DNA of 6,816 nucleotides, taken from assembly GCA_030950865.1 (NCBI GenBank), contig JAUZQR010000300.1:1-6816 (forward strand). Direction: 5' to 3'. How positions within the stretch are numbered: position 1 is the stretch's first letter; every line of letters begins with the position of its first letter. Below, in pieces: positions 1 to 6,816 of this stretch. This stretch comes from Mariprofundaceae bacterium. GTDB taxonomy: Bacteria; Pseudomonadota; Zetaproteobacteria; Mariprofundales; Mariprofundaceae. Made by a program: the position numbers and the translations under genes. The notes under the pieces are model-generated. The model saw only the letters and a program-made list of their open reading frames with translations. It made no database searches and was not told the origin of the DNA.

Positions 1-593
1 CTTTCGCCCTGCTCAAACACTTTGCCCAGGCCGCTGCCTGCCAAGGCATATACAAAAGTCGCAGGAATAATGCCAAAGAACGTTGCCACTAGATAAACAC
101 GCAACGGTACACCCAGAAAAGCAGGTGCAAGATTCACCAAAAAGAATGGGAATATCGGCACAACACGAAGAATAAACATATAACTCCATACATCTTCTTC
201 AAAGCCTGCTTGCAACTTTTTCACCGTATTCCCTGCTTTGGCAAGTAAGAAGTCACCTAGGGATGTCTTCGCAATAAGAAATAAAATCGTTGCTCCCAAA
301 GTTGCACCAGTGACCGCCATGGATGTTCCCCAAACAGCGCCAAACAAAAAGCCGCCACTTAAAGTCATTACCAAACCGCCAGGTAATGATAATGCCACCA
401 CCAAGATATAAATACTGATATACACCAACGATGCCATCATCGGGTGTAGGCTCACCTGTTCCGCCAAGGCATGCCTGTGCTCTGCCAAAGCATCAAAGCT
501 TAAGTATTGCCTCAAATCCAATATAAAAAATATCATAATCGCTACTACAATCAACAATATCGGAATAAATCGTTTTAATGTATCCATAGTCAT
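1..593 (-). CDS. TVP38/TMEM64 family (DedA superfamily) inner-membrane protein, 3' end cut off by window edge
   Basis: The open frame encodes 197 residues and runs off the left edge without a stop, so the C-terminus is missing. Family members are usually about 220-240 residues, so perhaps 25-45 are lost. Residues 9-25 form a first membrane helix and about 55-108 hold further hydrophobic helices. The SNARE-associated/DedA-type core spans about 68-190. Its family-like signatures are SLPGG at 69-73, SGGFLFG at 79-85, RVVPIFPFFLVN at 143-154 and a Gly-rich end ALAGSGLG at 183-190. Proteins of this group are integral membrane proteins, and some DedA relatives act in lipid scrambling or envelope homeostasis; the exact substrate here is unknown. 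The ATG at 593 overlaps the TGA of the preceding gene as ATGA, implying translational coupling. An ATG at 587, spaced 7 nt from a weak GGTAG, is an alternative start. The family call is firm and the function is not. Confidence 0.88.
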   Translation of the reverse strand, partial: MTMDTLKRFIPILLIVVAIMIFFILDLRQYLSFDALAEHRHALAEQVSLHPMMASLVYISIYILVVALSLPGGLVMTLSGGFLFGAVWGTSMAVTGATLGATILFLIAKTSLGDFLLAKAGNTVKKLQAGFEEDVWSYMFILRVVPIFPFFLVNLAPAFLGVPLRVYLVATFFGIIPATFVYALAGSGLGKVFEQGE

Positions 594-1033
594 TCTACCA
601 ACAAACGGTAATCAGGTGTTGGATTTAAAGGGCAAGAATAAAGATACTCACCTTTTTTTAACGTAATGGCATAATCTTTAAACCCGTTAGTTTGAATATC
701 TCCTCCTGATACAGATGGTAACGTAAAGCGCCCCAAACCCTTACCGCGCAACCAGAAACCCAAAGTATAAGGCACATCACGGTTGCGAACTCGAAAAACA
801 TAAGCACCAGGCTTCAAATGCAGTATTTCGCTCAAAGCCAATCGTTTATCCTGTGTTCGCTGATTAATAACAACACAATCTGCTGCTTTTTTTGTTTGAA
901 ATGCATAATCCTGAGATTCTACTTCCACAAACTGGCAAGCTGTCTGAGTTAACTCAATAATGACAGGTTCAGCCAATGCCTGCCCACTCGCCAATAACGA
1001 TAAACCCATCACGCCTAAAAACCACACATGCAT
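590..1033 (-). CDS. Small secreted (periplasmic) protein with cupredoxin-like C-terminal pattern, function unknown
   Basis: Encodes 147 residues. A Sec signal peptide is visible: a hydrophobic segment at 3-16 and a cleavage motif ALA at 19-21, leaving a mature chain from Glu22. The rest looks like a small beta-rich domain: LKPGAYVFRVRN at 73-84, GFWLRG at 92-97, LPSVSGG at 105-111 and a closing YLYSCPLNPTPDYRLLVE at 130-147. The ending resembles the last strands and Cys loop of cupredoxin-fold proteins. However, the mature chain has only one His (72) and no Met, so a normal type 1 copper site cannot form. Cysteines are at 33, 53 and 134. ATG 1033 is chosen because AAGGAG lies 6 nt upstream and the signal peptide begins at once; a TTG at 1081 would add 16 charged residues before it. 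The stop overlaps the start of the TVP38-like gene, suggesting a joint envelope role. The gene is clearly real, its fold assignment is moderate, and its function is unknown. Confidence 0.8.
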   Translation of the reverse strand: MHVWFLGVMGLSLLASGQALAEPVIIELTQTACQFVEVESQDYAFQTKKAADCVVINQRTQDKRLALSEILHLKPGAYVFRVRNRDVPYTLGFWLRGKGLGRFTLPSVSGGDIQTNGFKDYAITLKKGEYLYSCPLNPTPDYRLLVE

Positions 1034-1039
1034 CGCCAA

Positions 1040-1045
1040 CTCCTT
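1040..1045 (-). promoter_or_regulatory. Ribosome binding site fixing the start of the secreted protein
   Basis: AAGGAG on the minus strand sits 6 nt before the ATG at 1033. It is the strongest Shine-Dalgarno match in this gap and decides the start in favour of the ATG over the upstream in-frame TTG at 1081. Confidence 0.8.
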
Positions 1046-1080
1046 TATTGTTTTGTGGTGGTCGCCATGTTTTCTTTTCA

Positions 1081-1109
1081 ATTACACGCCTTAGATAACT
1101 TTATGTCAC
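1081..1109 (-). promoter_or_regulatory. Candidate sigma70-type promoter for the secreted-protein/TVP38 pair
   Basis: On the minus strand a -35 GTGACA (1104-1109, five of six consensus bases) and a -10 TGTAAT (1081-1086, five of six) are separated by exactly 17 bp. They lie in the 93-bp gap after the kinase stop. Transcription would start near 1074, giving a leader of about 40 nt. This is sequence match only. If real, it would let the envelope pair be expressed independently of sucAB. Confidence 0.45.
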
Positions 1110-1126
1110 GCACCTTGATATATTCG

Positions 1127-2557
1127 TTATTTACCAGCAACAACACCATTGGGATGTAACTCATTTACCTCACAGCAAACATCTTCACCTTGAAATTCAC
1201 ATGGAATATCAATACAAAACTTACTTCCTTCACCCAACTTACTACGCACATGAATATCTCCACCCAATAACGTAACAAAGCGTTGTGCAATGGATGTTCC
1301 CAGCCCCGTACCTTCGGATAACCCATGTGCGTGCTGGTGAACCTGTTTAAATGGGTCAAAAATAGAATCCAACTCTTCTTCTGGAATACCAATACCTGTA
1401 TCCTCAACCTCTATCATCAATCGCGTTGGGCTTCTGGATAGTAATACAGCTACATGCCCAGATTCCGTAAACTTCACAGCATTGGCAATAATATTCAATA
1501 AAACCTGACGCAAATGAATATCATCCGCAAAAACTTTCTCAGGGACATGTTGAATTTTATAATAAAAATCTAGCCCCTTACTCTTGGCACGCATGGAAAA
1601 ATTCCGCATCACACCATCAAGCAATTTTTCAATACTAAATAGCTGGCAACGCACTTCCATTTTTCCAGCATTAAGTTTCGATAAATCCAACACATCATTC
1701 ACCACAGCGCGTAAGGATTGTGCTGCTTGTTTTGCCAGTATTAAATTCTCTTGATGCTCTTGATTAAGCCTAGCCTCAGATAATAAATCCAAGGTGCCCA
1801 TAATACCATGAATAGGAGTTCTTAACTCATGACTCATTAAAGATAAAAACTCGCTCTTTGCCTCGTTCGCCTGTTCTGCTTGCAACCTTGATTGCTCAAG
1901 CTTCAAGCCTGTACGTTGATGTTCTGCAACTTCGCTTCTTAACTCCCTAATCAATTGATTATTTTCATAACGCATACCTATCGATGTTGCATAACGGAAA
2001 AAAAATATCCTCCCTAAATAGATAAGCACTAAAACAGCAACAATCTCAGCAAACCCTAAGCTCACTGAAAGTTGTTCGTGTAATGCAAACAAACTAATCG
2101 CAGCAGGTAAATTCATCCCTACAAAAAATAATATCGACAAACGGCATACAACCAGAAACAACATGGCAAATGAGGTGCTTATAAGTATAAAAGATAAGAT
2201 CACTTGCAAAGTAAGTGGCACATAAAATATAAAAAATGCTACCCCAATACCCAAGGCACTCGCATAAGCAAGCGTCACCCATGTGAAACGCAATAAATAA
2301 TCACGTACGTTACCTTTATCAATAAGTTCTACACTTGAGGGTAATGAGAGTATGCGAAAAACATTCAGGACATAGAGCAAACCGCCCCAAAGCAATAAGA
2401 ACGAGGTGTCAATGTGTTGCCATAATAACCCAACCACAATTGCGACCACCGCAAAAGGCGCTAAAAAAACATACCGCCCTAACGTAAAGTCCGATAAAAA
2501 TACTATATAAACATCCCTATCATATGGGATGTCAAAAAACAGTTTATCTTTTAGCAA
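1127..2557 (-). CDS. Membrane-bound sensor histidine kinase, no receiver domain
   Basis: Encodes 476 residues. The N-terminal half has about six hydrophobic helices (roughly 31-47, 52-70, 93-111, 116-136, 139-158, 165-187), leaving N- and C-termini cytoplasmic, with only short loops and no periplasmic sensor domain. A charged coiled-coil-like stretch follows at about 197-236. The dimerisation/phosphoacceptor domain has the H-box SHELRTP with phosphorylatable His243. The ATP-binding domain has the N-box (Asn355, Asn359), G1 DTGIGIP at 386-392, F-box FDPF at 400-403 and G2 GTGLG at 416-420, so all catalytic motifs look intact. It ends soon after this domain with a Cys-containing tail (453, 461, 462). 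No response regulator is in the window, so its partner must lie elsewhere. The start is a TTG 9 nt after the sucB stop, in the same frame as sucB and with only a weak TAGAG upstream; no ATG occurs before the first helix. Kinase identity is certain; signal and target are unknown. Confidence 0.95.
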   Translation of the reverse strand: MLKDKLFFDIPYDRDVYIVFLSDFTLGRYVFLAPFAVVAIVVGLLWQHIDTSFLLLWGGLLYVLNVFRILSLPSSVELIDKGNVRDYLLRFTWVTLAYASALGIGVAFFIFYVPLTLQVILSFILISTSFAMLFLVVCRLSILFFVGMNLPAAISLFALHEQLSVSLGFAEIVAVLVLIYLGRIFFFRYATSIGMRYENNQLIRELRSEVAEHQRTGLKLEQSRLQAEQANEAKSEFLSLMSHELRTPIHGIMGTLDLLSEARLNQEHQENLILAKQAAQSLRAVVNDVLDLSKLNAGKMEVRCQLFSIEKLLDGVMRNFSMRAKSKGLDFYYKIQHVPEKVFADDIHLRQVLLNIIANAVKFTESGHVAVLLSRSPTRLMIEVEDTGIGIPEEELDSIFDPFKQVHQHAHGLSEGTGLGTSIAQRFVTLLGGDIHVRSKLGEGSKFCIDIPCEFQGEDVCCEVNELHPNGVVAGK

Positions 2558-2566
2558 GCGAGTGCT

Positions 2567-3688
2567 CTATACATCAAGCAATACACCGCCAAAACCTTCC
2601 AGCGCTTCTTTCACAGCCACAAGAAATCCAACAGCTTCTTTACCGTCAATCAAACGATGATCATACGACAATGCCAAATACATCATGGGACGAATAACCA
2701 TTTGATCATTCTCTACAACCACACGTTTTTGAATCGTATGCATGCCCAAAATGGCTGATTGTGGCGTATTTAAAATGGGTGTGGAAAGCATAGAACCAAA
2801 TACACCACCATTGGTAATGGAGAATGTGCCACCTTTTAAATCATCAGGCATAAGCCCGCCCTCACGAGCCTTTGTTGCCAAGCTCACAATACCCTGTTCA
2901 ATCTCTGAAAAACTCATCAACCCCGCATCTTTTAATACAGGAACCACCAATCCATTTTTCGTAGAAACAGCAACACCCACATCCATATAGTTGTGGTACA
3001 GCACATCTTCACCATCAATATAAGCATTAATCGCTGGATATTTTGATGCTGCGTACACACATGCTTTCACAAAAAATGACATAAAACCAAGTTTTGCACC
3101 ATATTTATCCATAAATGCATCTTTGTGATGATTCCGCATATCCATCACATACTGCATATTCACTTCATTAAATGTCGTCAGCATGGCAGCTGTGTTTTGA
3201 GCTTCTTTTAGACGTGTTGCAATGCGTTTGCGCAAACGAGACATCGGCACACGCTCCACAGTACGCTCATGCATCGCATCACTTTCTGTAGCAATAACAG
3301 CCTGAGCTTTTACCTTTTCAACTACAGTCTTAGCCTTTTGTTGCGCTTCTGTTTTTGCATCTGGTTTTGTAGCAGCCTTACTTTGTTTTACGGGTGTTTT
3401 TTTAGGTTCTTTTGCAACAGTTTTTGGCGCAGGCTTGGCACTGACTTTTACAGATGTATCCAGTACACCAATGACTTCACCTGGCTCCACCATACTATCA
3501 GCTTCTTTTAAGATGGATTTCAGAACACCTTCTTCAAAAGCCGTAATTTCCATGGTTATTTTATCACTTTCAATTTCAGCCAACACATCATCGACCAACA
3601 CCTCATCGCCTTCTGACTTCAACCATGAAACCAGTGTCGCTTCACTTTCAGACTCACCCAAACTTGGTACTTTGATTTCAATATCCAT
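2567..3688 (-). CDS. sucB: Dihydrolipoyllysine succinyltransferase, E2 of 2-oxoglutarate dehydrogenase, apparently lacking the E3-binding domain
   Basis: Encodes 373 residues (E. coli SucB has 405). The protein transfers succinyl groups from its lipoyl arm to CoA and forms the cytoplasmic core of the 2-oxoglutarate dehydrogenase complex. Residues 1-76 form one lipoyl domain with the lipoylated lysine in ESDKIT (Lys43). Residues 80-145 are a Lys/Ala/Pro/Thr-rich linker, and 146-373 are the acyltransferase core, beginning [11 protein letters not shown]. The core contains [17 protein letters not shown], the [14 protein letters not shown] segment and the active-site DHRLIDG with His344 and Asp348. 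The HR-hexapeptide context and TTFNEV favour succinyl- over acetyltransferase, as does adjacency to sucA. No peripheral subunit-binding motif of the usual SPAVR...GTGKGGRI type is seen. ATG 3688 is chosen because GAGGG lies 5 nt upstream; a GTG at 3700 would add four residues. It lies 41 bp after sucA, in an evident operon, and lpd is absent from the next position. Confidence 0.95.
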   Translation of the reverse strand: MDIEIKVPSLGESESEATLVSWLKSEGDEVLVDDVLAEIESDKITMEITAFEEGVLKSILKEADSMVEPGEVIGVLDTSVKVSAKPAPKTVAKEPKKTPVKQSKAATKPDAKTEAQQKAKTVVEKVKAQAVIATESDAMHERTVERVPMSRLRKRIATRLKEAQNTAAMLTTFNEVNMQYVMDMRNHHKDAFMDKYGAKLGFMSFFVKACVYAASKYPAINAYIDGEDVLYHNYMDVGVAVSTKNGLVVPVLKDAGLMSFSEIEQGIVSLATKAREGGLMPDDLKGGTFSITNGGVFGSMLSTPILNTPQSAILGMHTIQKRVVVENDQMVIRPMMYLALSYDHRLIDGKEAVGFLVAVKEALEGFGGVLLDV

Positions 3689-3693
3689 GATTT

Positions 3694-3698
3694 CCCTC
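3694..3698 (-). promoter_or_regulatory. Ribosome binding site of sucB
   Basis: GAGGG on the minus strand is 5 nt before ATG 3688. It overlaps the alternative GTG at 3698-3700, so ribosome binding here supports the ATG. The 41-bp sucA-sucB gap shows no hairpin or T-run, consistent with cotranscription. Confidence 0.7.
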
Positions 3699-3729
3699 AC
3701 CCCGATTATGTTCAGTATATAGCATATGA

Positions 3730-6588
3730 TTATTCCGTAGGAACATTTTTTGCAAATGCCTTATCCAACAAATCACGCAACTCTGCTTTATGCCGTGCCA
3801 TCGAACCTACCGCTGGCGCAGCCAATGCAGGTCGGCTAATACGATAAAGCTTCTGTGTATCCAAAAGAATACGACGTATCTCACTGTTAATCTGCATCCA
3901 TGCCCCTTGGTTTGCAGGCTCTTCTTGTACCCAAAAGACCTCTTTCGCAGCACTATAAGCATGCACAGTTTCGCGCAATAATTCCGCTGGAAATGGATAT
4001 AGACGCTCAACACGAACAATCGCTATACTCTTCATGACTAAACTTTCGCGCTCTGCCAATAAATCATAATAAACTTTACCTGAGCACAATAACAAACGCT
4101 GACAAGAAGCGGCTTTTATCTTCGTATCACTTTCAGCAATGACAGGTTGAAAATGTCCTGATGTAAAATCTTGCAAGGGTGAAAAAGATGCTTTCAAACG
4201 CAACATACTCTTCGGACTCATCACCACCAATGGTTTGCGCGTAGCAATCATTGATTGGCGACGCAATAAATGAAACACCTGCGCAGGAGTCGTAGGGCAA
4301 ATCACTTGCATATTATCTTCTGCACAAAGTTGCAGAAACCTCTCCAGACGAGCGGATGAATGTTCTGAACCCTGCCCCTCATAACCATGCGGTAACCAAA
4401 GAACCAAACCCGACATACGGCTCCACTTGGATTCACCTGCCGCAATAAATTGATCCATCACAACCTGTGCGCCATTGGCAAAATCACCATATTGTGCTTC
4501 CCAAATTACCAAAGCACGTGGTTCTGCAACCGAATAACCATATTCAAATGCCATCACTGCCAATTCAGAAAGCATACTATCCACCACAATAAAGTGGCTC
4601 ATATGACCATTTTCTACTTGTTTTAAAGGAACAACACTCTTGCCTGTTTTCTCATCATAAACGGTTGCATGACGATGAAAAAAAGTTCCGCGCCCAGAAT
4701 CTTCCCCTGATAACCGAATCCAACCACCTTCAGCAAGCAGCGTCGCATAAGCCATCACTTCGCCACAGCCCCAATCTGCAAATGTTTGACCTTGCATCAT
4801 TTGCAGGCGTGCATCATAAATTTTCTCAACCCTTGGGCTTAGACTAAATTCATCAGGAACCGCATGCGCGCGCCTAGCTAAATCTTCTAAGACCTTACCT
4901 GCAACGGCTGTCTTAGGTTCGCTTGCACCATTACGCACATAACCTTGCCAACGACCACCCAAGCTATTCACACCATGCGGTTGCGTGACACCTTCTTTAC
5001 GAAATTTATCCAAACATGCGATATAAGACTGTTTCCTTTCTTCGGCTTCATCGGCAGTCATCACACCATCATCAATCAATTGCTGGCGATAAATTTGCTC
5101 AACGGTGGAATGTTTAGAAATCTCGCGATACATCACAGGTTGTGTTACTTCAGGAGAATCTGCTTCATTGTGACCATGGCGGCGATAACACACCAAATCA
5201 ATCACCACGTCACTGCGAAACTGGTTGCGGTATTCCATCGCCAAATCCATCACCAAACAACACGCATCAGGATCATCTCCATTCACATGCAGAATCGGTG
5301 CCTGCACCATTTTAGCAATGTCGGTGCAATATAATGTGGAACGTGAGTCATAGGTATTGGTGGTAAAACCAATTTGATTGTTGACCACAATATGAATGGT
5401 GCCACCTGTACGAAAACCACCCAACTCACCCAAATTTAAAGACTCAGCCACCACGCCTTGCCCTGCAAATGCCGCATCACCATGCACCAACACACCCAAT
5501 ACCTGACGACGAGCTTTATCCTTACGTCGGCATTGCCTTGCACGCACACTTCCGAGCACAACAGGGGTAATAATTTCTAAGTGTGATGGGTTAAACCCCA
5601 AAGATAAATGTACCACACCACCAGGTGTTTCAATATCTGATGAAAAACCCAAATGATATTTCACATCACCTGAACCTGTTGGCGTTTCATCTTGTAGTTG
5701 TGCGCCTTCAAACTCAGCAAAAATATCTGTTAATGATTTACCCAAAACATTGGCAAGCACATTCAAACGACCCCGATGAGCCATGCCAAGAATAATCTCT
5801 TTTACACCTGTCATGCCACTTTTTTGAATCAACCTATCCAACATTGGAATCAGGCTTTCACCACCTTCCAAAGAAAAACGTTTTTGCCCCATATAACGGG
5901 TATGTAAAAAGTGTTCAAAAGCATCCGCATGCATCACATGCTCAAAGGTTCGCTGCCGAGTTTTAGCACCTTGACCTTGACCGCCTTGCATATTTTCCAG
6001 TCGTTCAAACAACCAGTGTTTCTTAGCTGAATTGGCAATATGCATCAATTCAGGACCGATACTTCCAGCATACGCACGCCGCAAACGCGCTAAAATATCA
6101 CGCAATGGCAAATGCTCCTCACCTGCCATATCACCCGTTGGAAATTCATAATCTAAATCTGCATCAGACAAACCATAATAACTCAATTCTAATTCGGGTC
6201 TAGCTTGCGGAATATTCAAGCTCAAAGGGTCAAGGTTCGCTTGTGTATGCCCATAAACACGCCAAGCATGAATTAAATATATCGCACGCGAAGGATATTC
6301 AACAGGGTAACTATCACATGGCGTATGCCTGGATGTTTTTGATGAGGTGTATATTGAACCGTTTGTGGAACCATTTAGTCGCGCAGTGGATGCCATTTTA
6401 CTAAGCATCGCTCCATGCTTCACAGCACCTATATCAGCTGCATCGCCCGATTCAAAAATCGCCTGCCAATGTGCTGAAACTTGACTGGGTGAATCCAGCC
6501 ATTGCTCATACAAAGCTTCAAGCCAAGCTCCGCCTGCTACAAAAAGTTCTTCCGAGTCATGCAATAATATTTCAGGCTTTTTGCTCAC
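3730..6588 (-). CDS. sucA: 2-oxoglutarate dehydrogenase E1 component (thiamin diphosphate-dependent decarboxylase)
   Basis: Encodes 952 residues, a normal length for single-chain E1o (E. coli 933). The protein decarboxylates 2-oxoglutarate and reductively succinylates the lipoyl group of SucB. Residues 14-46 form the short N-terminal helix typical of E1o (LYEQWLDSP). A Ser/Thr-rich stretch, low in conserved motifs, lies at about 50-98. The ThDP-binding half (about 210-530) has [12 protein letters not shown] at 269-280, [10 protein letters not shown] at 369-378 and NNQIGFTTN at 403-411, where Asp371 and Asn404 are the expected metal/ThDP ligands; [12 protein letters not shown] follows at 469-480. 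The transketolase-type pyrimidine-binding half (about 600-795) has [14 protein letters not shown] at 628-641, [12 protein letters not shown] at 697-708 and [15 protein letters not shown] at 733-747. The C-terminal E1o domain follows to 945. The start is GTG with GGAGG 4 nt upstream. It is the first gene of the sucAB operon behind a likely promoter, and no defect is visible. Confidence 0.98.
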   Translation of the reverse strand: MSKKPEILLHDSEELFVAGGAWLEALYEQWLDSPSQVSAHWQAIFESGDAADIGAVKHGAMLSKMASTARLNGSTNGSIYTSSKTSRHTPCDSYPVEYPSRAIYLIHAWRVYGHTQANLDPLSLNIPQARPELELSYYGLSDADLDYEFPTGDMAGEEHLPLRDILARLRRAYAGSIGPELMHIANSAKKHWLFERLENMQGGQGQGAKTRQRTFEHVMHADAFEHFLHTRYMGQKRFSLEGGESLIPMLDRLIQKSGMTGVKEIILGMAHRGRLNVLANVLGKSLTDIFAEFEGAQLQDETPTGSGDVKYHLGFSSDIETPGGVVHLSLGFNPSHLEIITPVVLGSVRARQCRRKDKARRQVLGVLVHGDAAFAGQGVVAESLNLGELGGFRTGGTIHIVVNNQIGFTTNTYDSRSTLYCTDIAKMVQAPILHVNGDDPDACCLVMDLAMEYRNQFRSDVVIDLVCYRRHGHNEADSPEVTQPVMYREISKHSTVEQIYRQQLIDDGVMTADEAEERKQSYIACLDKFRKEGVTQPHGVNSLGGRWQGYVRNGASEPKTAVAGKVLEDLARRAHAVPDEFSLSPRVEKIYDARLQMMQGQTFADWGCGEVMAYATLLAEGGWIRLSGEDSGRGTFFHRHATVYDEKTGKSVVPLKQVENGHMSHFIVVDSMLSELAVMAFEYGYSVAEPRALVIWEAQYGDFANGAQVVMDQFIAAGESKWSRMSGLVLWLPHGYEGQGSEHSSARLERFLQLCAEDNMQVICPTTPAQVFHLLRRQSMIATRKPLVVMSPKSMLRLKASFSPLQDFTSGHFQPVIAESDTKIKAASCQRLLLCSGKVYYDLLAERESLVMKSIAIVRVERLYPFPAELLRETVHAYSAAKEVFWVQEEPANQGAWMQINSEIRRILLDTQKLYRISRPALAAPAVGSMARHKAELRDLLDKAFAKNVPTE

Positions 6589-6591
6589 ACA

Positions 6592-6598
6592 CCCTCCC
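6592..6598 (-). promoter_or_regulatory. Ribosome binding site supporting the GTG start of sucA
   Basis: GGGAGGG on the minus strand, with GGAGG ending 4 nt before the GTG at 6588. This is a strong Shine-Dalgarno that supports the non-ATG start. The next in-frame Met is at residue 61, beyond the conserved N-terminal helix. Confidence 0.75.
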
Positions 6599-6629
6599 TG
6601 ATGTTACTTAGACAAGCTTACTCTGATTT

Positions 6630-6659
6630 ATTATATAGACAACATCATCAAGAAAGCAA
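6630..6659 (-). promoter_or_regulatory. Candidate sigma70-type promoter of the sucAB operon
   Basis: In the 119-bp gap upstream of sucA, a perfect -10 TATAAT (6630-6635) is preceded, after an 18-bp spacer, by a weak -35 TTGCTT (6654-6659, TTG matching). Transcription would begin near 6623 and give a 5' leader of about 35 nt. The surrounding sequence is AT-rich and no clear operator palindrome was found. No factor-independent terminator hairpin was seen between the upstream gene and this site, so readthrough from upstream is also possible. Confidence 0.45.
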
Positions 6660-6707
6660 CGCCAGTGCCTGCCTGAAAAAGTCTAAAGTCAATCATAAAC
6701 CTTACTC

Positions 6708-6816
6708 TCACCCATACTTTAAATGATACCAAAATAATCCCAAATACTCATATAATGCTTGCCCTGAATCAGAAAAGACTGTCCAGCGTGGTATAAAACT
6801 ACGCATATCATAACTC
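6708..6816 (-). CDS. C-terminal end of a probable YdcF/ElyC/SanA-type (DUF218) protein, 5' part outside window
   Basis: An open frame enters from the right edge and gives 35 residues before a TGA at 6708-6710. It contains SFIPRWTVFSDSGQALYEYLG at 6-26 with a short break in register impossible to judge, followed by LFWYHLKYG to the end. The pattern of an F-P segment, then a Ser/Ala stretch, then ALxEYLGLxWY close to the C-terminus resembles the tail of DUF218 proteins. In E. coli that family includes ElyC, SanA and YdcF, which are linked to envelope integrity. The match is from memory of family pattern and rests on few residues. The frame's amino acid composition (Trp, Tyr, Gly, conserved-looking blocks) supports real coding. 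It is co-directional with sucA and ends 119 bp before it. The gene is likely real; the family is only moderately supported. Confidence 0.55.
   Translation of the reverse strand, partial: SYDMRSFIPRWTVFSDSGQALYEYLGLFWYHLKYG

Noticed and set aside
1045..1068. Seven-residue upstream mini-ORF (MATTTKQ) in the leader of the secreted-protein gene
   Set aside because: It has an ATG and a TAA just before the AAGGAG site, but no ribosome site of its own and no attenuator hairpin. It is too short to claim without conservation data.
2551..2574. Out-of-frame ATG overlapping the sucB end, reading MYRALAC then TAA at the kinase start
   Set aside because: It could in principle aid reinitiation at the kinase TTG, but seven codons with no ribosome site arise easily by chance.
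2742..2990. Plus-strand open frame of 82 codons inside sucB
   Set aside because: It is antisense to the conserved catalytic core of sucB, its product has no recognisable motif, and there is no ribosome site. It is a shadow of the real gene.
3435..3722. Plus-strand open frame of 95 codons across the start of sucB
   Set aside because: It is antisense to the lipoyl domain. Its Ser/Thr-rich composition is what the reverse of the sucB frame yields, with no separate evidence of coding.
3689..3729. Possible promoter between sucA and sucB (TATACT)
   Set aside because: A -10-like hexamer is present in AT-rich sequence, but no -35-like hexamer lies 16-18 bp upstream.
4945..5334. Plus-strand open frame of 129 codons inside sucA
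   Set aside because: It is entirely antisense to the ThDP-binding part of sucA, and its His/Ile/Thr-rich product has no domain. It is considered a shadow.
6660..6707. Possible terminator after the DUF218-like gene
   Set aside because: The GACTTTAGACTTTTT stretch ends in a T-run but is a direct repeat, not an inverted one, and the nearby GGCAGGCACTGGC does not form a convincing stem.

Overview
All genes in this window read from the minus strand, so transcription runs from high to low coordinates. In transcription order the layout is as follows. The 3' end of a probable YdcF/ElyC-type (DUF218) gene lies at the right edge. A 119-bp gap with a candidate promoter follows, then sucA (2-oxoglutarate dehydrogenase E1) and sucB (dihydrolipoyl succinyltransferase E2). 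Next come a membrane-bound sensor histidine kinase with no receiver domain, a small secreted cupredoxin-fold-like protein, and a TVP38/TMEM64 (DedA-superfamily) membrane protein cut by the left edge. No rRNA, tRNA, CRISPR array, insertion sequence or large repeat was seen, and no gene-free stretch exceeds 300 bp.

The window suggests a Gram-negative proteobacterium. The E1o is single-chain, about 950 residues, of the proteobacterial SucA type. There is a Sec-exported periplasmic protein, Shine-Dalgarno-led genes and a moderately AT-rich composition. Finer placement is not justified from sequence alone. A gamma- or zetaproteobacterium would fit, but this is a guess.

sucA and sucB encode two of the three components of the 2-oxoglutarate dehydrogenase complex, which converts 2-oxoglutarate, CoA and NAD+ to succinyl-CoA in the TCA cycle. 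The E3 gene (lpd), which often follows sucB, is not here; the position is taken by the histidine kinase. SucB also appears to lack the peripheral subunit-binding domain that holds E3 (and often E1) in most bacterial E2 proteins. It goes from lipoyl domain through a Lys/Ala/Pro-rich linker directly to the catalytic core, as in mitochondrial DLST. This is the most notable observation in the window.

The kinase reading frame is in phase with sucB. Only one UAG stop and three sense codons lie between sucB and the kinase's probable TTG start, so its expression probably depends on sucB translation (coupling, or less likely readthrough). Downstream, a candidate promoter precedes a two-gene unit in which the small periplasmic protein and the TVP38-like protein overlap by ATGA. 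The small protein has the look of a cupredoxin-like fold but lacks the histidine and methionine ligands of a type 1 copper site.
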